The notes below the pieces were generated by a model that saw only the letters and a list, made by a program, of their open reading frames with translations, ran no database searches and was not told the DNA's origin. From the NCBI GenBank assembly GCA_037953745.1, contig JBAKBP010003184.1:94693-158692 (forward strand): a DNA stretch of 64,000 bases, in the 5' to 3' direction. A program made the translations under genes and the position numbers. Positions 1-11,620 of this stretch are shown here, piece by piece (position 1 is the stretch's first letter; every line of letters begins with the position of its first letter). This stretch comes from Lithodes maja (lineage: Eukaryota; Arthropoda; Malacostraca; Decapoda; Lithodidae).

Positions 1-114
1 GTAGATACTTGGGAAACAAATTCTCTACAATGTAGAAGATATTGAGTTTGAGACCTAACAAAAGTGTACAGTTGCCTCAAGATATTCCCTTAACCCACCA
101 CGCGTTTACATAGT
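1..114. other. Unassigned sequence at the window edge
   Basis: AT-rich sequence with no recognisable gene or repeat boundary. Confidence 0.4.
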
Positions 115-347
115 TTAACCCTTTCACGCACAGGACGCGATTCGAGCCTATTCTGGGATACTTTAACGCCTTTGTGACCATCAGTGGTGTTTAGAAACCT
201 TTAGTTTATTTACTTCAACCGCTGCAGTTGTCTTAGTTAGCTGTGGGCAGAAGACTAATTTTGGAGAGGTAATGATAAGACTGAGAGAACTCTATTTCTG
301 ATTGCTAATCGGCAACCCCTACGTCCACACGTGCGTGAAAGGATTAA
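115..347. mobile_element. TTAA-bounded MITE, family B
   Basis: A 233-bp element bounded by TTAA on both sides. Its terminal inverted repeat starts CCCTTTCACGCAC and ends as the complement GTGCGTGAAAGG. Related copies lie at 37358-37592 (reverse orientation) and 38007-38232. TTAA duplication is the hallmark of piggyBac-type transposition. No transposase is encoded, so a non-autonomous element is inferred. Confidence 0.7.
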
Positions 348-575
348 CGGGTTACTTGTGATGGGGATTATTGTTTGTACTCTCCCTTATACTATCTTGA
401 CTCTTCCCACTCCCAGAATCTAACTTGATTCCTTCACAACACTCCCTAATACTGTCTTAGGGGGTATAACACAGTAGCTTGTATGTTCAGTATTCTATGG
501 TCAACACTTTTGGGATTATTTGCACCGGTACTGTAGTAGAAACTAGACTGATGATAGATTAATAAAGGTGATGGA

Positions 576-1423
576 TTAATGTTCACCCGTTCAGCACCGG
601 TAACTTTCTTCTGGCTACTATTAGACAATTTTATTCAGTTTAAAAAGGTCCTCCAACAATTAACCTCTGAAGTGCGCACGGGGGTAATTGAAAACCTCCC
701 CCTGTGCTGACGTATTTGAGGTGTTTCCGTCACTAAAATATTCATTGTACTGTACCATTAATAGCATTAATAATTATCCATATGCGCCTATTATGGGTTG
801 ATTATAAAGGTATTAACCTGAAACAACAATAAAACGAGTGAAAACAGCGTTTGGATGGTCAAAATCGGAGATATAGCCCGCGAGTTGTATAATGTATGGG
901 TGAGGCAAGCTACCTTCCCGCCAATTTTCCCCAAGGCCACTGCGACACAGTCGATCGATACTCTATCTCTCTCTCTTGCACTCGATTGCCATCAGTGATG
1001 ACAACACCCTGCTTGCAACTCGCTAATGTTAGCACGAAAATATACCTCAGAATAAGGGAATAATAGGGAAAATAGGTGATAACTGAGGGATAGGAGGAAA
1101 GTGGGGAAGGAGGGGAGGTAGAGGACTGAGATTTTGCATGGCCCAGGGGCCAAACAAAAATAAAAAAATAAAAAAATAAAAATATTTTTTTTTTTTTTTT
1201 TTTCGATATCAAAAGTTGATTTTTAATTTTACTTACTCAGGAGAGTCTTCCCGCAGTCCGCCGGGGGAACTCTTAAGAGTCTCCCGCAGCTCCCGGGTTA
1301 ACAGGCTTCGAACTATTTCCCTTAACCCTTTTTACTGCTCCAGATTCTTCTTATACTGCACAAAATCATCTTAATATAGCTAGAATTAAAATAAAAAGAT
1401 GTCACTGGTACAGAAGGGGTTAA
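576..1423 (-). mobile_element. TTAA-bounded repeat, family D, split by a family A insertion
   Basis: The flanks of the family A element at 660-1301 belong to one older repeat, related in reverse orientation to 15249-15651. The left part runs from TTAA at 576 and the right part to TTAA at 1420-1423. The junction motif CCTCCAACAA-TTAA-CAGGCTTCG is continuous in the uninterrupted relative near 15365-15392 (reverse strand). Confidence 0.65.
660..1301. mobile_element. TTAA-bounded MITE, family A, copy 1
   Basis: Bounded by TTAA at 660-663 and 1298-1301. It begins CCTCTGAAGTGCGC and ends AGCTCCCGGG, so the terminal inversion is short (TTAACC). It carries a CT microsatellite, a poly-T/AT tract and a TTAAGAGT palindrome near the end. 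Other copies are at 4678-5304, 14337-14962, 34355-34978, and a diverged inverted one at 50501-51113. It is inserted in a family D element with an identifiable empty site. Confidence 0.75.
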
Positions 1424-1803
1424 AAGTTGACCTCATAAGTTGCCAAACCAATTTTGAGGATAGATATTGAGGGGAAAAAGTGCATGTGGGATAGCAACTT
1501 AGCTCCCTCACACATCCTAATACTGTTTTACTCTCTAATATCCTGCAACTCCCTGTGGTTTTGTGTCGCTTTATTTCAAAATTGTATTTTGCTAAATAGT
1601 TTTTTTCCACAAAATGTAGTGATTTTGATAATTTAGTTTGTCTATATTGTGTTGTTCCTGTTTTGTTTTGTTTATTTTGTAAATTTTACATTGTATCTCC
1701 CTACTATTTTCCCACAACTCCCTGATGCTCGGTAATATTTTCCTACAACTCCCTTATACTCCCTTATAATTTCCTACAATTCTGATACCCCCTAATATTA
1801 ATT
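1424..1803. other. AT-rich sequence downstream of TTC36
   Basis: It contains degenerate tandem 'ctcccttata'-like motifs at 1690-1800 and probably the distal TTC36 3' UTR. No gene was recognised. Confidence 0.4.
1671..1676 (-). promoter_or_regulatory. Possible TTC36 polyadenylation signal
   Basis: AATAAA on the minus strand, about 257 bases downstream of the TTC36 stop. The choice among several AATAAA-like sites in this AT-rich sequence is a guess. Confidence 0.3.
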
Positions 1804-1925
1804 AAAATGTAAAACTTGCAAACTAAACAAACCAAAATTGGGACAAGGACAATATAAAGTCAAATTAAATTATCAAAATCGCTATGTGGAAACAACGCTT
1901 ACTAAAATGAAAATTATTAAATAAA
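1804..1925 (+). repeat. Repeat family H, core copy 1 (overlaps TTC36 3' UTR)
   Basis: A 120-bp core almost identical to the cores at 39134, 49840 and 52084. It ends 8 bases from the TTC36 stop, so the TTC36 3' UTR would begin inside it in antisense. The + strand core is an open frame starting KCKTCKLNKPKLGQGQ and ending KMKIIK-stop. Whether it is coding is unknown. Confidence 0.65.
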
Positions 1926-1932
1926 TTTTTTC

Positions 1933-2025
1933 CTACACTCCCTCACACTCCCCCCGCTGCAGCTTTGAGAATACGTCATGGAGCATCTTGTTGCAGAGGG
2001 CGGCGTAGGGGTTCATCTGCACCAG
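1933..2025 (-). CDS. TTC36: TTC36 last coding exon
   Basis: The acceptor CCACTTCCAG precedes 2025. The exon encodes the 30-residue C-terminus starting LVQMNPYAALCNKML and stops at TAG (1935-1933). The NPYAALCN block is the family's C-terminal signature. The exon falls below the length at which a simple ORF scan would report it. Confidence 0.92.
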   Translation of the reverse strand: MVQMNPYAALCNKMLHDVFSKLQRGECEGV

Positions 2026-5000
2026 CTGGAAGTGGACAGAAAGGGTAGGTGGTTAGTTCATGCTTTGCCGAGTCTCATTTTAGCAAGTCGGGAGATATAA
2101 ATTGAAATGTAAAACTTGCAAAACAGCGAGTCCTGGAAGATATAAAGTATAGAAAATGGAGAAGGTTCAAGATTGGATTAAGATTATGAAATATTTAGGA
2201 AAAAGATTATGAAGTATAGCACATTGTAAAATAAACTACAAAACACCTTACGAGCGGCCTAGGCGGTTTATTTATATGTACCGCCCAGCGGGGTATTTTT
2301 ACCCAAAATAGGGCTGTTTACGTGATCATTTTCATGCCTAAATAAGACCCAGAGCGTAAAACAAGTATCTATCCCTGAAAGGGCATAAACAGAGCTTTCC
2401 AATGACACCATAACGATCCTTTTATGATGGCTAGTTTTCTTGCAACAACCGTGCAACGCGAGTGCAAAAAGCATGTAATTCGGCACTTTCCCCATACAAT
2501 TCCGTATATAGCGAGTGAGAGAGGGAGGGAGGAGGTGGGATTCGTGTCAGTAGGTTCGCCGCGGTGGTCTGGAGCAGTCATACGCTCGCTACTCTCCTGC
2601 CACCACTTGTCTCTCTCTCTCAGCAACATTACGTGCTGAAATTGCCACACGACCTATGTCGAGCGCCGCCAGATAGTCCAGATTTATTATACTCGACTTA
2701 TGTTGCTCGCCGCTAATTAAGGGTTAAATATCAATGGACTGTAGGACTTCGGTTAAAAAAAAAACTATTGGGTCTATTGCCCTTGGTCCAAAAACATCCA
2801 TGCATTCTATACTTAGGTCCAAATCATTCATGAACTAGAACCTATGGTCCCAAAACACCACCAAAGCATCCTTTCGTCCAGGAACTCCCATGGACTACAG
2901 CGTTTTGTCCATAAATTTGGATAAAGTCTAACCTTTGGACCAAAAACAGCCATTAGTTAAAGCCTTTGGCCCCAAAACACCCATGAACTATAGCCTTTAG
3001 TCTAAAAACACTCCTGTGCCTTATAGCCTTTGGTCCCAGAACACCCAGGTCTATAAAATGTTTTTCAAAGACACCCATGCATATATAGATTATATAGAGA
3101 GTGGTCCACATTGGGTACAGTTACAGTCTCTCATCCTAATTATTTAAAAATAAAAGATTGTTTTTATTGTTTTGACTGTTCAGCATTATACAATATAAAT
3201 ACATCAATGAGATATGATAATTGTTATTTATTTTGAAATGTGATGTATTATATAATAGTCTACCCTAACTTTATCTTGAACATTAAATTAACTAGCAACC
3301 CAGACCCTGGGAGACAGGGAATACAGGTAATTCCGTGAGTCTCCTGATACTAAAGGTAATAGTTATGTTAAGATTTCAGTTTCAGTTACCTGTGCTTTAG
3401 CAAACTCTGATCCTAGATTTGTGGCCTCCTGAAAGTCTGAGCGTGCACTGTTGTCATCACCGTTGAGCCGATGGACCATGGCCCGCTGAGTAAAGGCTTG
3501 GCAGGCGGCTCGACCCTTACCCTGGGAGAGCTCCACGGCTTTATCCAGATCACTCATAGCCTCTGGAAGAAACAATACAACGCTCATTAAATGGTAAGGA
3601 TTTTGATGACCCTGATGGGCAATGACAAAATTTTAGGTAGTCCAAGATACCCCATTTCTAGCTATCAATCACATAGCTTTGTTGAAATGTCAGACATCAT
3701 GCTCATATACCATATACGCCTTCCTAACAGTTAAACCCCTTCAGTAAGATGGTGTCATTTGAGTTTCGCTTTGGTTTACATTAGACATAATATTAAGCTT
3801 TGAAATTACCTCTAAGAATCAAATTAGTACAATATGTCTTTAAATTCTTCACAAATTAAATAAAATTAATGGTAGCTATGATAAAAGTGAGGAAAGTCAT
3901 TATTTAGTACTGGCTACTACGTCAATGATGTATAGCCTATAATAAATTATATGGCCCCCTGCGACCATGTCACAGGTTTTAACTGGTCACACCAGTCCTA
4001 AAAAACTATAAACATCCTAAGTACTGTAATACCTTGTCCATTTCTTAAGGCACGTCATAGATGTGTATGCCACTACCGAAAAAGATATTATAGTTAAAAA
4101 GAAAGGTTTATTCAAATAGGACACCCAGTCTTCTCGTTCTCGCTTCCCATCCATTGTACATCCTTCTGTGCATGCAAGGGACTTATAAATCATCATCTCT
4201 CAACCTGGTGTCGTCCGAGGGTAGACGTGTTTCATCGTTCCTTCCCATTTTGTTTGCTTCTCTGACTTTTGTCGCTGTTCTGCCTTACTAGTGAGTTGAA
4301 ATTACATACAGTATTAATATTGACTGATAGTCTAAGAATGGTTATTTAATTTAGTTTTTTAGCGCCAATTTGGAGTATATTGGGCCGTCTACCTGACTGC
4401 CAGCCGAGAAACTGTGTGCCACGCCATCTTGATTATATTTTTGGTTTCCAGTTTTACATCTTTTCAGTTATCTAGGAATGTTTTTGCTCTTATTTAGTCA
4501 GATTTGGAAGCCCAACGTTATTTCTTCACACTGAGCCTTCTCTTGTGCATCTTTTCTTTGAAAAATTGCACCCACGTGCTCACCTACATCAGTTTATACC
4601 CTTCAATCTCTTTTTGGACCCAAGGTAAATTAAAGCCAGATACGACAAACATAATAACATAACCTAGTTAACCTCTGAAGTGCGCACGGGGGTAATTGAA
4701 AACTTCCCCCTGTGCTGACGTATTTGAGGTGTTTCCGTCACTAAAATATTCATTGTACCATTAATAGCATTAATAATTATCCATATGCGCCTATTATGGG
4801 TTGATTATAAAGGTATTAACCTGAAACAACAATAAAACGAGTGAAAACAGCGTTTGGATGGTCAAAATCGGAGATATAGCCCGCGAGTTGTATAATGTAT
4901 GGGTGAGGCAAGCTACCTTCCCGCCAATTTTCCCCAAGGACACTGCGACACAGTCGATCGATACTCTCTCTCTCTCTCTTGCACTCGATTGCCATCAGTG

Positions 5001-8000
5001 ATGACAACACCCTGCTTGCAACTCGCTAATGTTAGCACGAAAATATACCTCAGAATAAGGGAATAATAGGGAAAATAGGTGATAACTGAGGGATAGGAGG
5101 AAAGTGGGGAAGGAGGGGAGGTAGAGGACTGAGATTTTGCATGGCCCAGGGGCCAAACAAAAATAAAAAAATACAAAAATAAAAATAAAAACAATATTTT
5201 TTTTTTTATGTCAAAAGTTGATTTTTAATTTTACTTACTCAGGAGAGTCTTCCCGCAGTCCGCCGGGGGAACTCTTAAGAGTCTTCCCGCAGCTCCCGGG
5301 TTAATATTGGCTGACCAGTCTTTGGAGGTGGGGTTCACACAAGAAGTCTGCTTCTTAATTCCCCACTATCATTCAATAGGTAAACATTCAATAGGTAAGC
5401 ATAAAAAAGGGCGGCCCAGGAATGAATTACCCGGTTGCTCTGGGGACAAATGAACCATTATTTATCACATTACCCGGAACTAATTAACTGTGAGTTTTTT
5501 CTTCAATTCAAAGTCCTAACAATAAAAAGCAGGGCCTCTTTAAGAATTGTTCAAGACAAGAGTTCTTAGTATTTCAGTTGTCTGTTTTTTGTATCATTGA
5601 CTCCTTACCCCTATCTTCCTTATCGGTTGGGCTGCGGTATGATTGGGCCGTGGCGTACTTATTTGCCCCCCTGCTGGCAATATATATGATGATGACAATA
5701 ATTCATTGGGGGGGTGCTTTGCCCCCCTCAACCCATTATTGTATTCCACGGCAGTCAAAATTGACGAAAACGTGGCGATACGCCACATGGGCGGCGGCCA
5801 AATTGGGATGCGGCCCAACCGCCATGGACCGCCTTCCCTAAGCTGTTGACCGGGTGCCATCTATACCTCCACCCCTGCAGTCCACCAGCATTAGAATGCA
5901 CCATGTGTATCTAGGCGGCACTCCCTTTGGTTTTCGGCACTGATCCACCCGCTCACGGTTGTCAATATCTAGTTTTCTTGAGGTTAGTACAATTTTACCC
6001 TTTTAGTGTAAAGTCTGCCATGCTATTCCCAAGTTCGGCTACACTATGTTGCTAAGTAAGCTTTTCTGAACTTCTATTCTTAAATCTTTTGGTATTGCCT
6101 TGTTCATAAATTATGAAAACTGTCACAGGTCTCTTACCTTTGATTTTTCCCTGTAGCCTGAGGGCCTGGGCCCGGTTATTATAGGAGGATGGTCTATGGG
6201 GCGCAATCTGTATAGCCTGATTGAAGGAGTTCATGGCAGCCTCCACATTGCCTGCTTCGGCTAGCTTCACGCCCGCCACCTCGACCGCCTTGGCTTCATC
6301 ATTTTCAGGGGTCACCTCCTCAGAATCTGTGGAAATATTGGGTAATCAATGGAGGTTTGTTATTATTACTATTATTTACATGAGTGACTATTATTAAAAA
6401 AATATGCGGGATAAGAGCCTCTGCTCTGCTGTAGGGCAGAAAAGTATCCCGTAACCAATTGTGCGTCATAAGGGACAACTAAAATGGATTGACCAGGGAA
6501 GGTGTCTGATGGTGAAAATGCCACACTATCGCATCATGTAGTGCCCTGCCTGTTTCCTTCAGAGCAGTGACTCTGCCTCTTGGAGAACTGCTATGGGGCA
6601 TGAGCCAAGCTATCATGGATTTATAGTGGTTTTAGGTGTGTTGGTAAAATTGTCAAGATGTTTGAAAGTAAGATCGGAGCTCCATAACCCTCCTTTCGAG
6701 CATGGTGTAAAAAACAAATCCTACACCTGGTTCGAATCCCGGGAGGACCACATGCTTGCAATAAATTCATTGGGAGGCGTTTGGTTTTGGGAGTGAAATT
6801 AATAAATTAGAATAATACATAACATAATTACAGGTGACTAAAACCCACTGGGGTCTATCATGGTCATCCAGAATTTCAAAACATTGAGGAGAGGAAAAAC
6901 CTCTGTGGCCGACTGTATGACAATAGACTAGCTCACCACAGCTCCAATATTGACTTTAACTTCAAGGCTATGAGGTAGGAGTCATGACGAAGTAGGAAGA
7001 GGGAGTTTACAGTGGGGTTGTGGGTGTATGCTTTGAAGTGTTTTGGATGTTAACGTTAATAACACCCACACACTTGCAAGTGTGGTGGGGGGATGGATGC
7101 TCAAGGTCACCATGCCTTGTCATGTAATTACAACGCAGGCCGCCTGCCAAGAGACTCTGCACTAAATGATGTCATAAAACGGGCCCTGCAGAGTGCTAAC
7201 CGTGCATCAATCCTCGAACCACATGGACTTCACAGAGAAGACGGCAAACGGCCAGAGGGGATGACCTTTCCCTTACAAGAATGGCCGGTGCCTCGTGTGG
7301 GATGCCACATGTGTTGACACTTTCTCCACAACCAACATCGCCAGAAACGCCGACGAAGCAGGTGAAGCCGCCCGGATAGCAGAAAATAAAAAGCAAGAAA
7401 AATATCAAGCCATCGCCAGAAATCATCAGTTCGAGCCCCTGGCATTCGAAACTTCAGGAGTCTTCGGCCCTACCACTCTTAAGATGGTGAATGAAATAGG
7501 CCGTAAAATCAGAGACGTTTCAGGAGAACCCCGGGAAACCGTCTGGCTCAAGCAAAGACTAGGGATGGCTATCCTCCGGGGCAATGCCACCAGCGTCATG
7601 AGCTCAGTTCGACTGGACTGGGTCATGCCACTGTGTGAGGCCCGGGCAGGAGTGGTGTATCCGTAGTCTTTCCACAGTAGGGTAAAACAAAACATAAACT
7701 TTATTTGTATTTAACATGTGTGATGCACATAAATAAAAGGGGATGTGTCGGATGGTTGAAAGCCACAGTTGCTCGCGCGTTTGGAGCTAGCAACACGTAT
7801 TATGAAAAACATGTATCCTCCTTCATTCACTGTCCCCCCCTTCACTCACTCAACCCCACAATTTGCCGGAGGATAACAGGTTTTTCACAATACGTAGACG
7901 GAGGCCTTTTCTAAAAAAAAAAAACCCCACTAAAGTCGCCAAGTGTTATACCCTAAATATCACCATAAAACGCCATTAATAACTATAGCAACTATTAGTC

Positions 8001-8196
8001 ATACATTTGCGCTTACACATAAATTCAATATAATATTATAATCACATATCTCCACGTTTTGGTGTAAATACCAAGTAAATAAAGCTGCCATACCTCTCAG
8101 TTCTATAGGAATGTTATCCTCATATACACACTCCCCCACGGGCAGCAGAGGGTTGAAGATAGAGTTGAGGATAGCTCGGTCACCAGCTGAAGTCAT
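1933..8196 (-). CDS. TTC36: TTC36 (tetratricopeptide repeat protein 36 / HBP21), complete coding region in four exons
   Basis: TPR-repeat protein of the TTC36 family. In vertebrates it is described as an HSP70-binding co-chaperone-like protein linked to tyrosine catabolism; that role is family knowledge, not visible here. Exons on the minus strand are 8196-8094, 6326-6138, 3562-3390 and 2025-1933. Joined, they give 558 bases: 185 codons plus a TAG stop, close to the roughly 189 residues of human TTC36. All introns are GT-AG with phases 1, 1 and 0. The N-terminus has the family's DRAILNSIFNP segment. Three TPR-like units follow at about residues 47-80, 81-114 and 116-150, with YNNRAQALRLQG in the second. 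The C-terminus has the family signature MNPYAALCNKML. The ATG at 8196 is the first in frame and lies 11 bases after a splice acceptor, so a 5' untranslated exon is expected upstream. No frameshift or internal stop was seen. Confidence 0.93.
2765..3085. repeat. Degenerate tandem repeat (about 40-50 bp period)
   Basis: Repeated variants of 'cctttggtcccaaaacaccc' and 'catgaactatag' lie in TTC36 intron 3. Copies differ by many substitutions, indicating an old minisatellite. Confidence 0.6.
3390..3562 (-). CDS. TTC36: TTC36 exon 3 of the coding region
   Basis: The acceptor TTTCTTCCAG precedes 3562, and the donor is ACAG|GTAACT (GT at 3389-3388). The 173 bases encode residues 98-155. These cover the second helix of TPR2 (EAMSDLDKAVELS) and TPR3 (QAFTQRAMVHRLNGDD), ending in phase 0. 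Confidence 0.9.
4678..5304. mobile_element. TTAA-bounded MITE, family A, copy 2 (TTC36 intron 2)
   Basis: TTAA at 4678-4681 and 5301-5304. The internal sequence is nearly identical to copy 1. It lies wholly inside TTC36 intron 2 and does not touch the splice sites. Confidence 0.75.
5305..6050. other. Rest of TTC36 intron 2, unassigned
   Basis: It includes a locally GC-rich stretch with G and C runs at 5640-5860 and overlapping short open frames on both strands. No protein family was recognised in them. Confidence 0.4.
6138..6326 (-). CDS. TTC36: TTC36 exon 2 of the coding region
   Basis: The acceptor TTTCCACAG precedes 6326, and the donor is AAAG|GTAAGAG (GT at 6137-6136). The 189 bases begin by completing a GAT codon and end in phase 1. 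They encode residues 35-97 plus one base: an acidic linker, TPR1 and the first helix of TPR2 (SYNNRAQALRLQG). Confidence 0.9.
6593..6812 (+). repeat. tRNA-headed SINE-like repeat (TTC36 intron 1)
   Basis: It has a box-B motif, CTGGTTCGAATCCCGGGAGG, at about 6728-6747. A body containing 'cacatgcttgcaataaattcattgggaggcg' variants follows, ending in an AATA-rich tail. An antisense relative is at 13636-13737. The SINE assignment rests on box B and the shared body; an A box is not clear. Confidence 0.55.
7090..7620 (+). pseudogene. Retroelement pol C-terminal fragment (TTC36 intron 1)
   Basis: Two overlapping frames (7093-7317, then 7295-7666) read through one frameshift near 7285. Together they encode a motif series found at the C-terminus of some retroelement polyproteins. 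The series is GHHALSCNYNAGR, then SALNDVIKRAL, then GKRPEG, then GRCLVWDATCVDT, and near the end GNATSVMSSV. The combination of RPEG and LVWDATC resembles the spacing of a PD-(D/E)XK nuclease core, but that is my inference. It lacks an RT domain and cannot be functional alone. Confidence 0.5.
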
Positions 8197-8207
8197 CTTT
8201 ATAGTGC
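8094..8207 (-). CDS. TTC36: TTC36 exon with start codon (CDS 8196-8094)
   Basis: The acceptor is TATTCCAG at 8215-8208, preceded by a T-rich tract. Eleven untranslated bases follow, then ATG at 8196-8194. The coding part is 103 bases, encodes residues 1-34, and ends in phase 1 at the donor AG|GTATGG (GT at 8093-8092). Confidence 0.85.
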
Positions 8208-11130
8208 CTGGAATATATTGAACAGGTAAATAAAAAAAAATTGGGTGGTGGCAAGTGAGTCTATGCATTGTTGTTAACTTCTAAAATCAGGTAATCTTGC
8301 AGCCCACTGGCAAAAGTCAGCCCTTGTACAGTATAATGTGATAGGTGTGTGGACCCCATCGTCCACGTATTTTTAAGTGCAGGCATGCTACCTAGCTGGC
8401 CCTGCAAAATGCCACTGTTAACCCCCTCCCAAATTGTTGTAGCGGTGGCAATGTTAGTGGTGAAGCTGGAGTCTCCCAAAATAACTATTATATACATTTA
8501 ATTTGGGTGTTATTGGTGATAAAAACGATGTTCAAAATAATTATTACAATCGGGGTTCCCCTCTCCAATTACGCTGCCCCGAGTGCCACAGCGGGCCAGG
8601 TGACCAAGGCTCGTGTGCATGCATAGTTGCATACATATAGGCTGTCTGGGTATTTTACTTGTATTTATTTATATATTTGTAATGTATTTTAAACTTATCC
8701 ACTGCTAACCTGTGTTCTTCGCTGAGTTATTTTCAGAGGTAGACTACTTCCTGGAAAATTACAATACGGGGATATATTATATATATATTGGTGTTTTTCA
8801 AATAGCGTCTATGCATATGTGATTTAAGATAGGCTCGATCCATCTATGATTCTTTGAAAAAGCTGAAGGAAGCTATAATTATAAGTGGATTAAAATGCTC
8901 CTTTTAAATTATTAAGAACTGATAGACATTTCTCTAGGCCTACAGGTAAATATCCCCCGGTCATCCCACCATAATGATTAGTATCTCGCGGTCGACCATA
9001 CTTCTAAACCTACCTTCTATATTTACAACAATTTTACTAGAGTTTGGCTTAATCAATGAGCAATGGTGACACTTTAAAATTAGTTATATATCTAATAAGT
9101 GTTCTATGTATTATATTTTATTTATGTGTTTTATGATGATGATCATTGTATGGTCTTATGAATTCGTGACTAGCGATTTAATTTTGTACATTATAATATG
9201 AAGATTGAGAATACAGGTTTTGGTAACCATAGGCTACACCTTGAAATCACCTGACATAATTCGACAAAACCTACAATACTTATATCACAATGACGTGCAA
9301 CTAACAATATGTCGTTCATCGTTGTGTAATATTATAAACAATTGGTAATTCCTGAGAGTATTTCTTGCACAAGGACGGCACCGACCTTGCTGCATGATAT
9401 TGCACATATATTACTGAATGTTTAATATAACACTCCTGCCTCTACTGAAACAATATGCTATAATGCAAGTGATGGTCGACCATTTAGAAAAATTAATATA
9501 TAAATTATATATTAAGCAGATATTTACCATACGGTAGTTGGTTTTATTGCAGCTGATGTTAAAAGGAATCCTTTAGTAGCCGATTTATCGTATCGATACC
9601 TAATGGGAAAAAAAGAATCTGCATCATCTTAATTTATTGTCCAAACTTTCATAATTAGCAACATATTTCGCTACAAAAGCTTCGTAATAGGCTAGTTAAG
9701 AAATTAAGATGAAGATATGGAAACTTACCATCAGCTATGAAAGAAAAACTTGATTTCGTGTGTATATTTATCTACGCATTTAAATCTCCGGGTGACTACA
9801 GCAGGTTTTATAAGTTTGATTATGGCACTGTATTTCGGTACAATTATCAAATGTAACTTAGCTACCAGTAGGCCTATAATTCGATTCACTAGTAATGCGT
9901 ATCTCTAAATATGTTTCGTAGACTTACGTTGGGTACTACAAATTCGAGAGAGAATGGATCAGCACCACGTACGTCCTACTTCCTCACAGACAGACTCGGT
10001 AGTGAACAGTGATAATAGTGACTGGCTCAGGACTGGATTTGGGTAGGGGGGGAGTGGAGACTAGATTACCTTGATTAACACAGTTCTACGTTAAACAATC
10101 AAGGTAAATATAATCAATGCGTATATGATAGTCATTTATCTTTCTATCCATATATGAGAACGGTTTAGTACTACCAATATACCTTTATAAAGGTATTTAC
10201 GTGCACTAATTAACATTTGCATACTATAAAACTCGTATTTGATTTACAATGTAGGCGATTGCACATTGTGAGTAAGAATCAGAATGGCTCGTAATATATA
10301 TAGGCCTATATACCTTATAGGATATGAAAGAGGTATATAAGATGATTTACCTTTCTTTCCTTGCACTGGATGGGTTTATTACTACCAATATATGTATACA
10401 TAGGTAGATTAATATGGACAACATAATTATTTACCCTTTTCATACACATAATGTTTGAGAGTGTACACATAAATGTCAAGTCAGCGCGCGGTACTCTGTT
10501 CTAGCAAGTCACCATCAGGAGAGTCGCCTCCAAGGTCAGGTAGGCTGGGTTGCAGGGTTATATAATAATTACCAAATTAAGTCTGCTAGATAGTAAATAT
10601 AAGCTGAAAATCGCTAGAAAAATTCCACAATCTCGAAAATATCACATTAAAATGCTCAAATTTACGGAATATCACTAAATTCATGTCGCTTTATGTAAAA
10701 ACTGGCCTCTACATCGAAGTGAATACCTCTCGATTTAGCGAGAAGTAGCTAAATTGGCAACACTAGTGCTGGGTTGGGCTGCCAGGGGCGGGCTGGAAGG
10801 TAGTAGCCAAAAACTGGAAGCTAGGATACATTGGGTGGCTGAGAATTTGCGAACCGAGAGATCTATCTCGAAAAATCAACCCCCCTTAAATTGATATAGA
10901 TGTATGTGATTATAATCTACCTGCGAGACTTTACCTAACTAGCTGTAATTAAATATAACAAGTCAAAATTAATAGAGTTGATTGAGACAACCTTTTATAC
11001 TCAGACGTCAACAGATCCTGTCTAATCTAAATATAATCGCCTGGTGGTAGCTAGAATAATATATACAAATATTTAAGTCTCCGAGATGTAGGGATTAACA
11101 TTAGTTCCTTATATACTGTTAAAGATATAT
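8208..11130. other. AT-rich region upstream of TTC36
   Basis: No ORF or repeat of known type was recognised over nearly 3 kb. It should contain the TTC36 promoter and first untranslated exon, which I cannot place securely. Confidence 0.4.
9729..9760 (-). other. Possible donor side of a TTC36 5' untranslated exon
   Basis: On the minus strand, GATG|GTAAGTTT gives a strong donor (GT at 9728-9727). It could pair with the acceptor just upstream of the TTC36 start codon. A second strong donor, CAAC|GTAAGTC, lies near 9926. Neither can be proved without transcript data. Confidence 0.25.
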
Positions 11131-11526
11131 GTAATGCCCTCGAAAATGTCCCGCACCCACAATAATACTAACCCGAGTTGACGTCAGGTATAGCGTAAAA
11201 TAGTCGTAGATGGCAAGTCCAATAAACTCATCACGTGATAACACCACGAGACTATCACCTGGTTCTTAAAAATCGGACTAAGGTTGCTATACTTTTAGTA
11301 CGTCCGTGGTAGTACAGTGGGTTAGCGCGCGGGCCTGGTGGTGATGGTTGGGTCACTAACCAGGGTTCGAACCCCACCCAAGGCATCTCAAAACCTGTGG
11401 GTTTTTAGGGGGGTTAAATTCCCTTCAGAGGTTCGTACCCCGCGCCAGGTACCAGGAAAAGTTGATCCTAAAGGTAGCCTGGGGATATTTCAGGAGACCA
11501 TGAATTCCCTTCACACCCAGCATTTC
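11131..11526 (+). repeat. Palindromic array, unit 1 (forward), tRNA-headed repeat
   Basis: An approximately 396-bp unit starting GTAATGCCCTCGAAAATG and ending ACACCCAGCATTTC. It contains a tRNA-like head with TGGTAGTACAGTGGGTTAGC (A-box-like) at about 11310 and AGGGTTCGAACCCC (box B) at about 11362. The unit recurs at 11621-11955 and 11956-12354 (reverse) and at 12363-12761 (forward). Confidence 0.75.
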
Positions 11527-11620
11527 ATTGGTGGCAGCTAGGGAACGTGACCAGGTAGCTACGTGGAGCACCCGTCACGCGAACCCTATACCAACAATAT
11601 TGAGATTGCTGAGGTAAAAT

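Noticed and set aside
4816..5010. A 64-codon minus-strand frame conserved in three family A MITE copies
   Set aside because: The copies are nearly identical at DNA level, so frame conservation is not informative. The peptide has no known features, and the frame shifts with the CT microsatellite length in copy 1.
5578..5860. Three overlapping frames in a GC-richer patch of TTC36 intron 2
   Set aside because: They overlap on both strands, lack recognisable motifs and have no supporting splice signals.
11310..11380. Possible functional tRNA gene from A- and B-box-like motifs
   Set aside because: The head does not fold into a full cloverleaf by eye and is repeated as part of a longer dispersed unit; it is a tRNA-derived repeat head.
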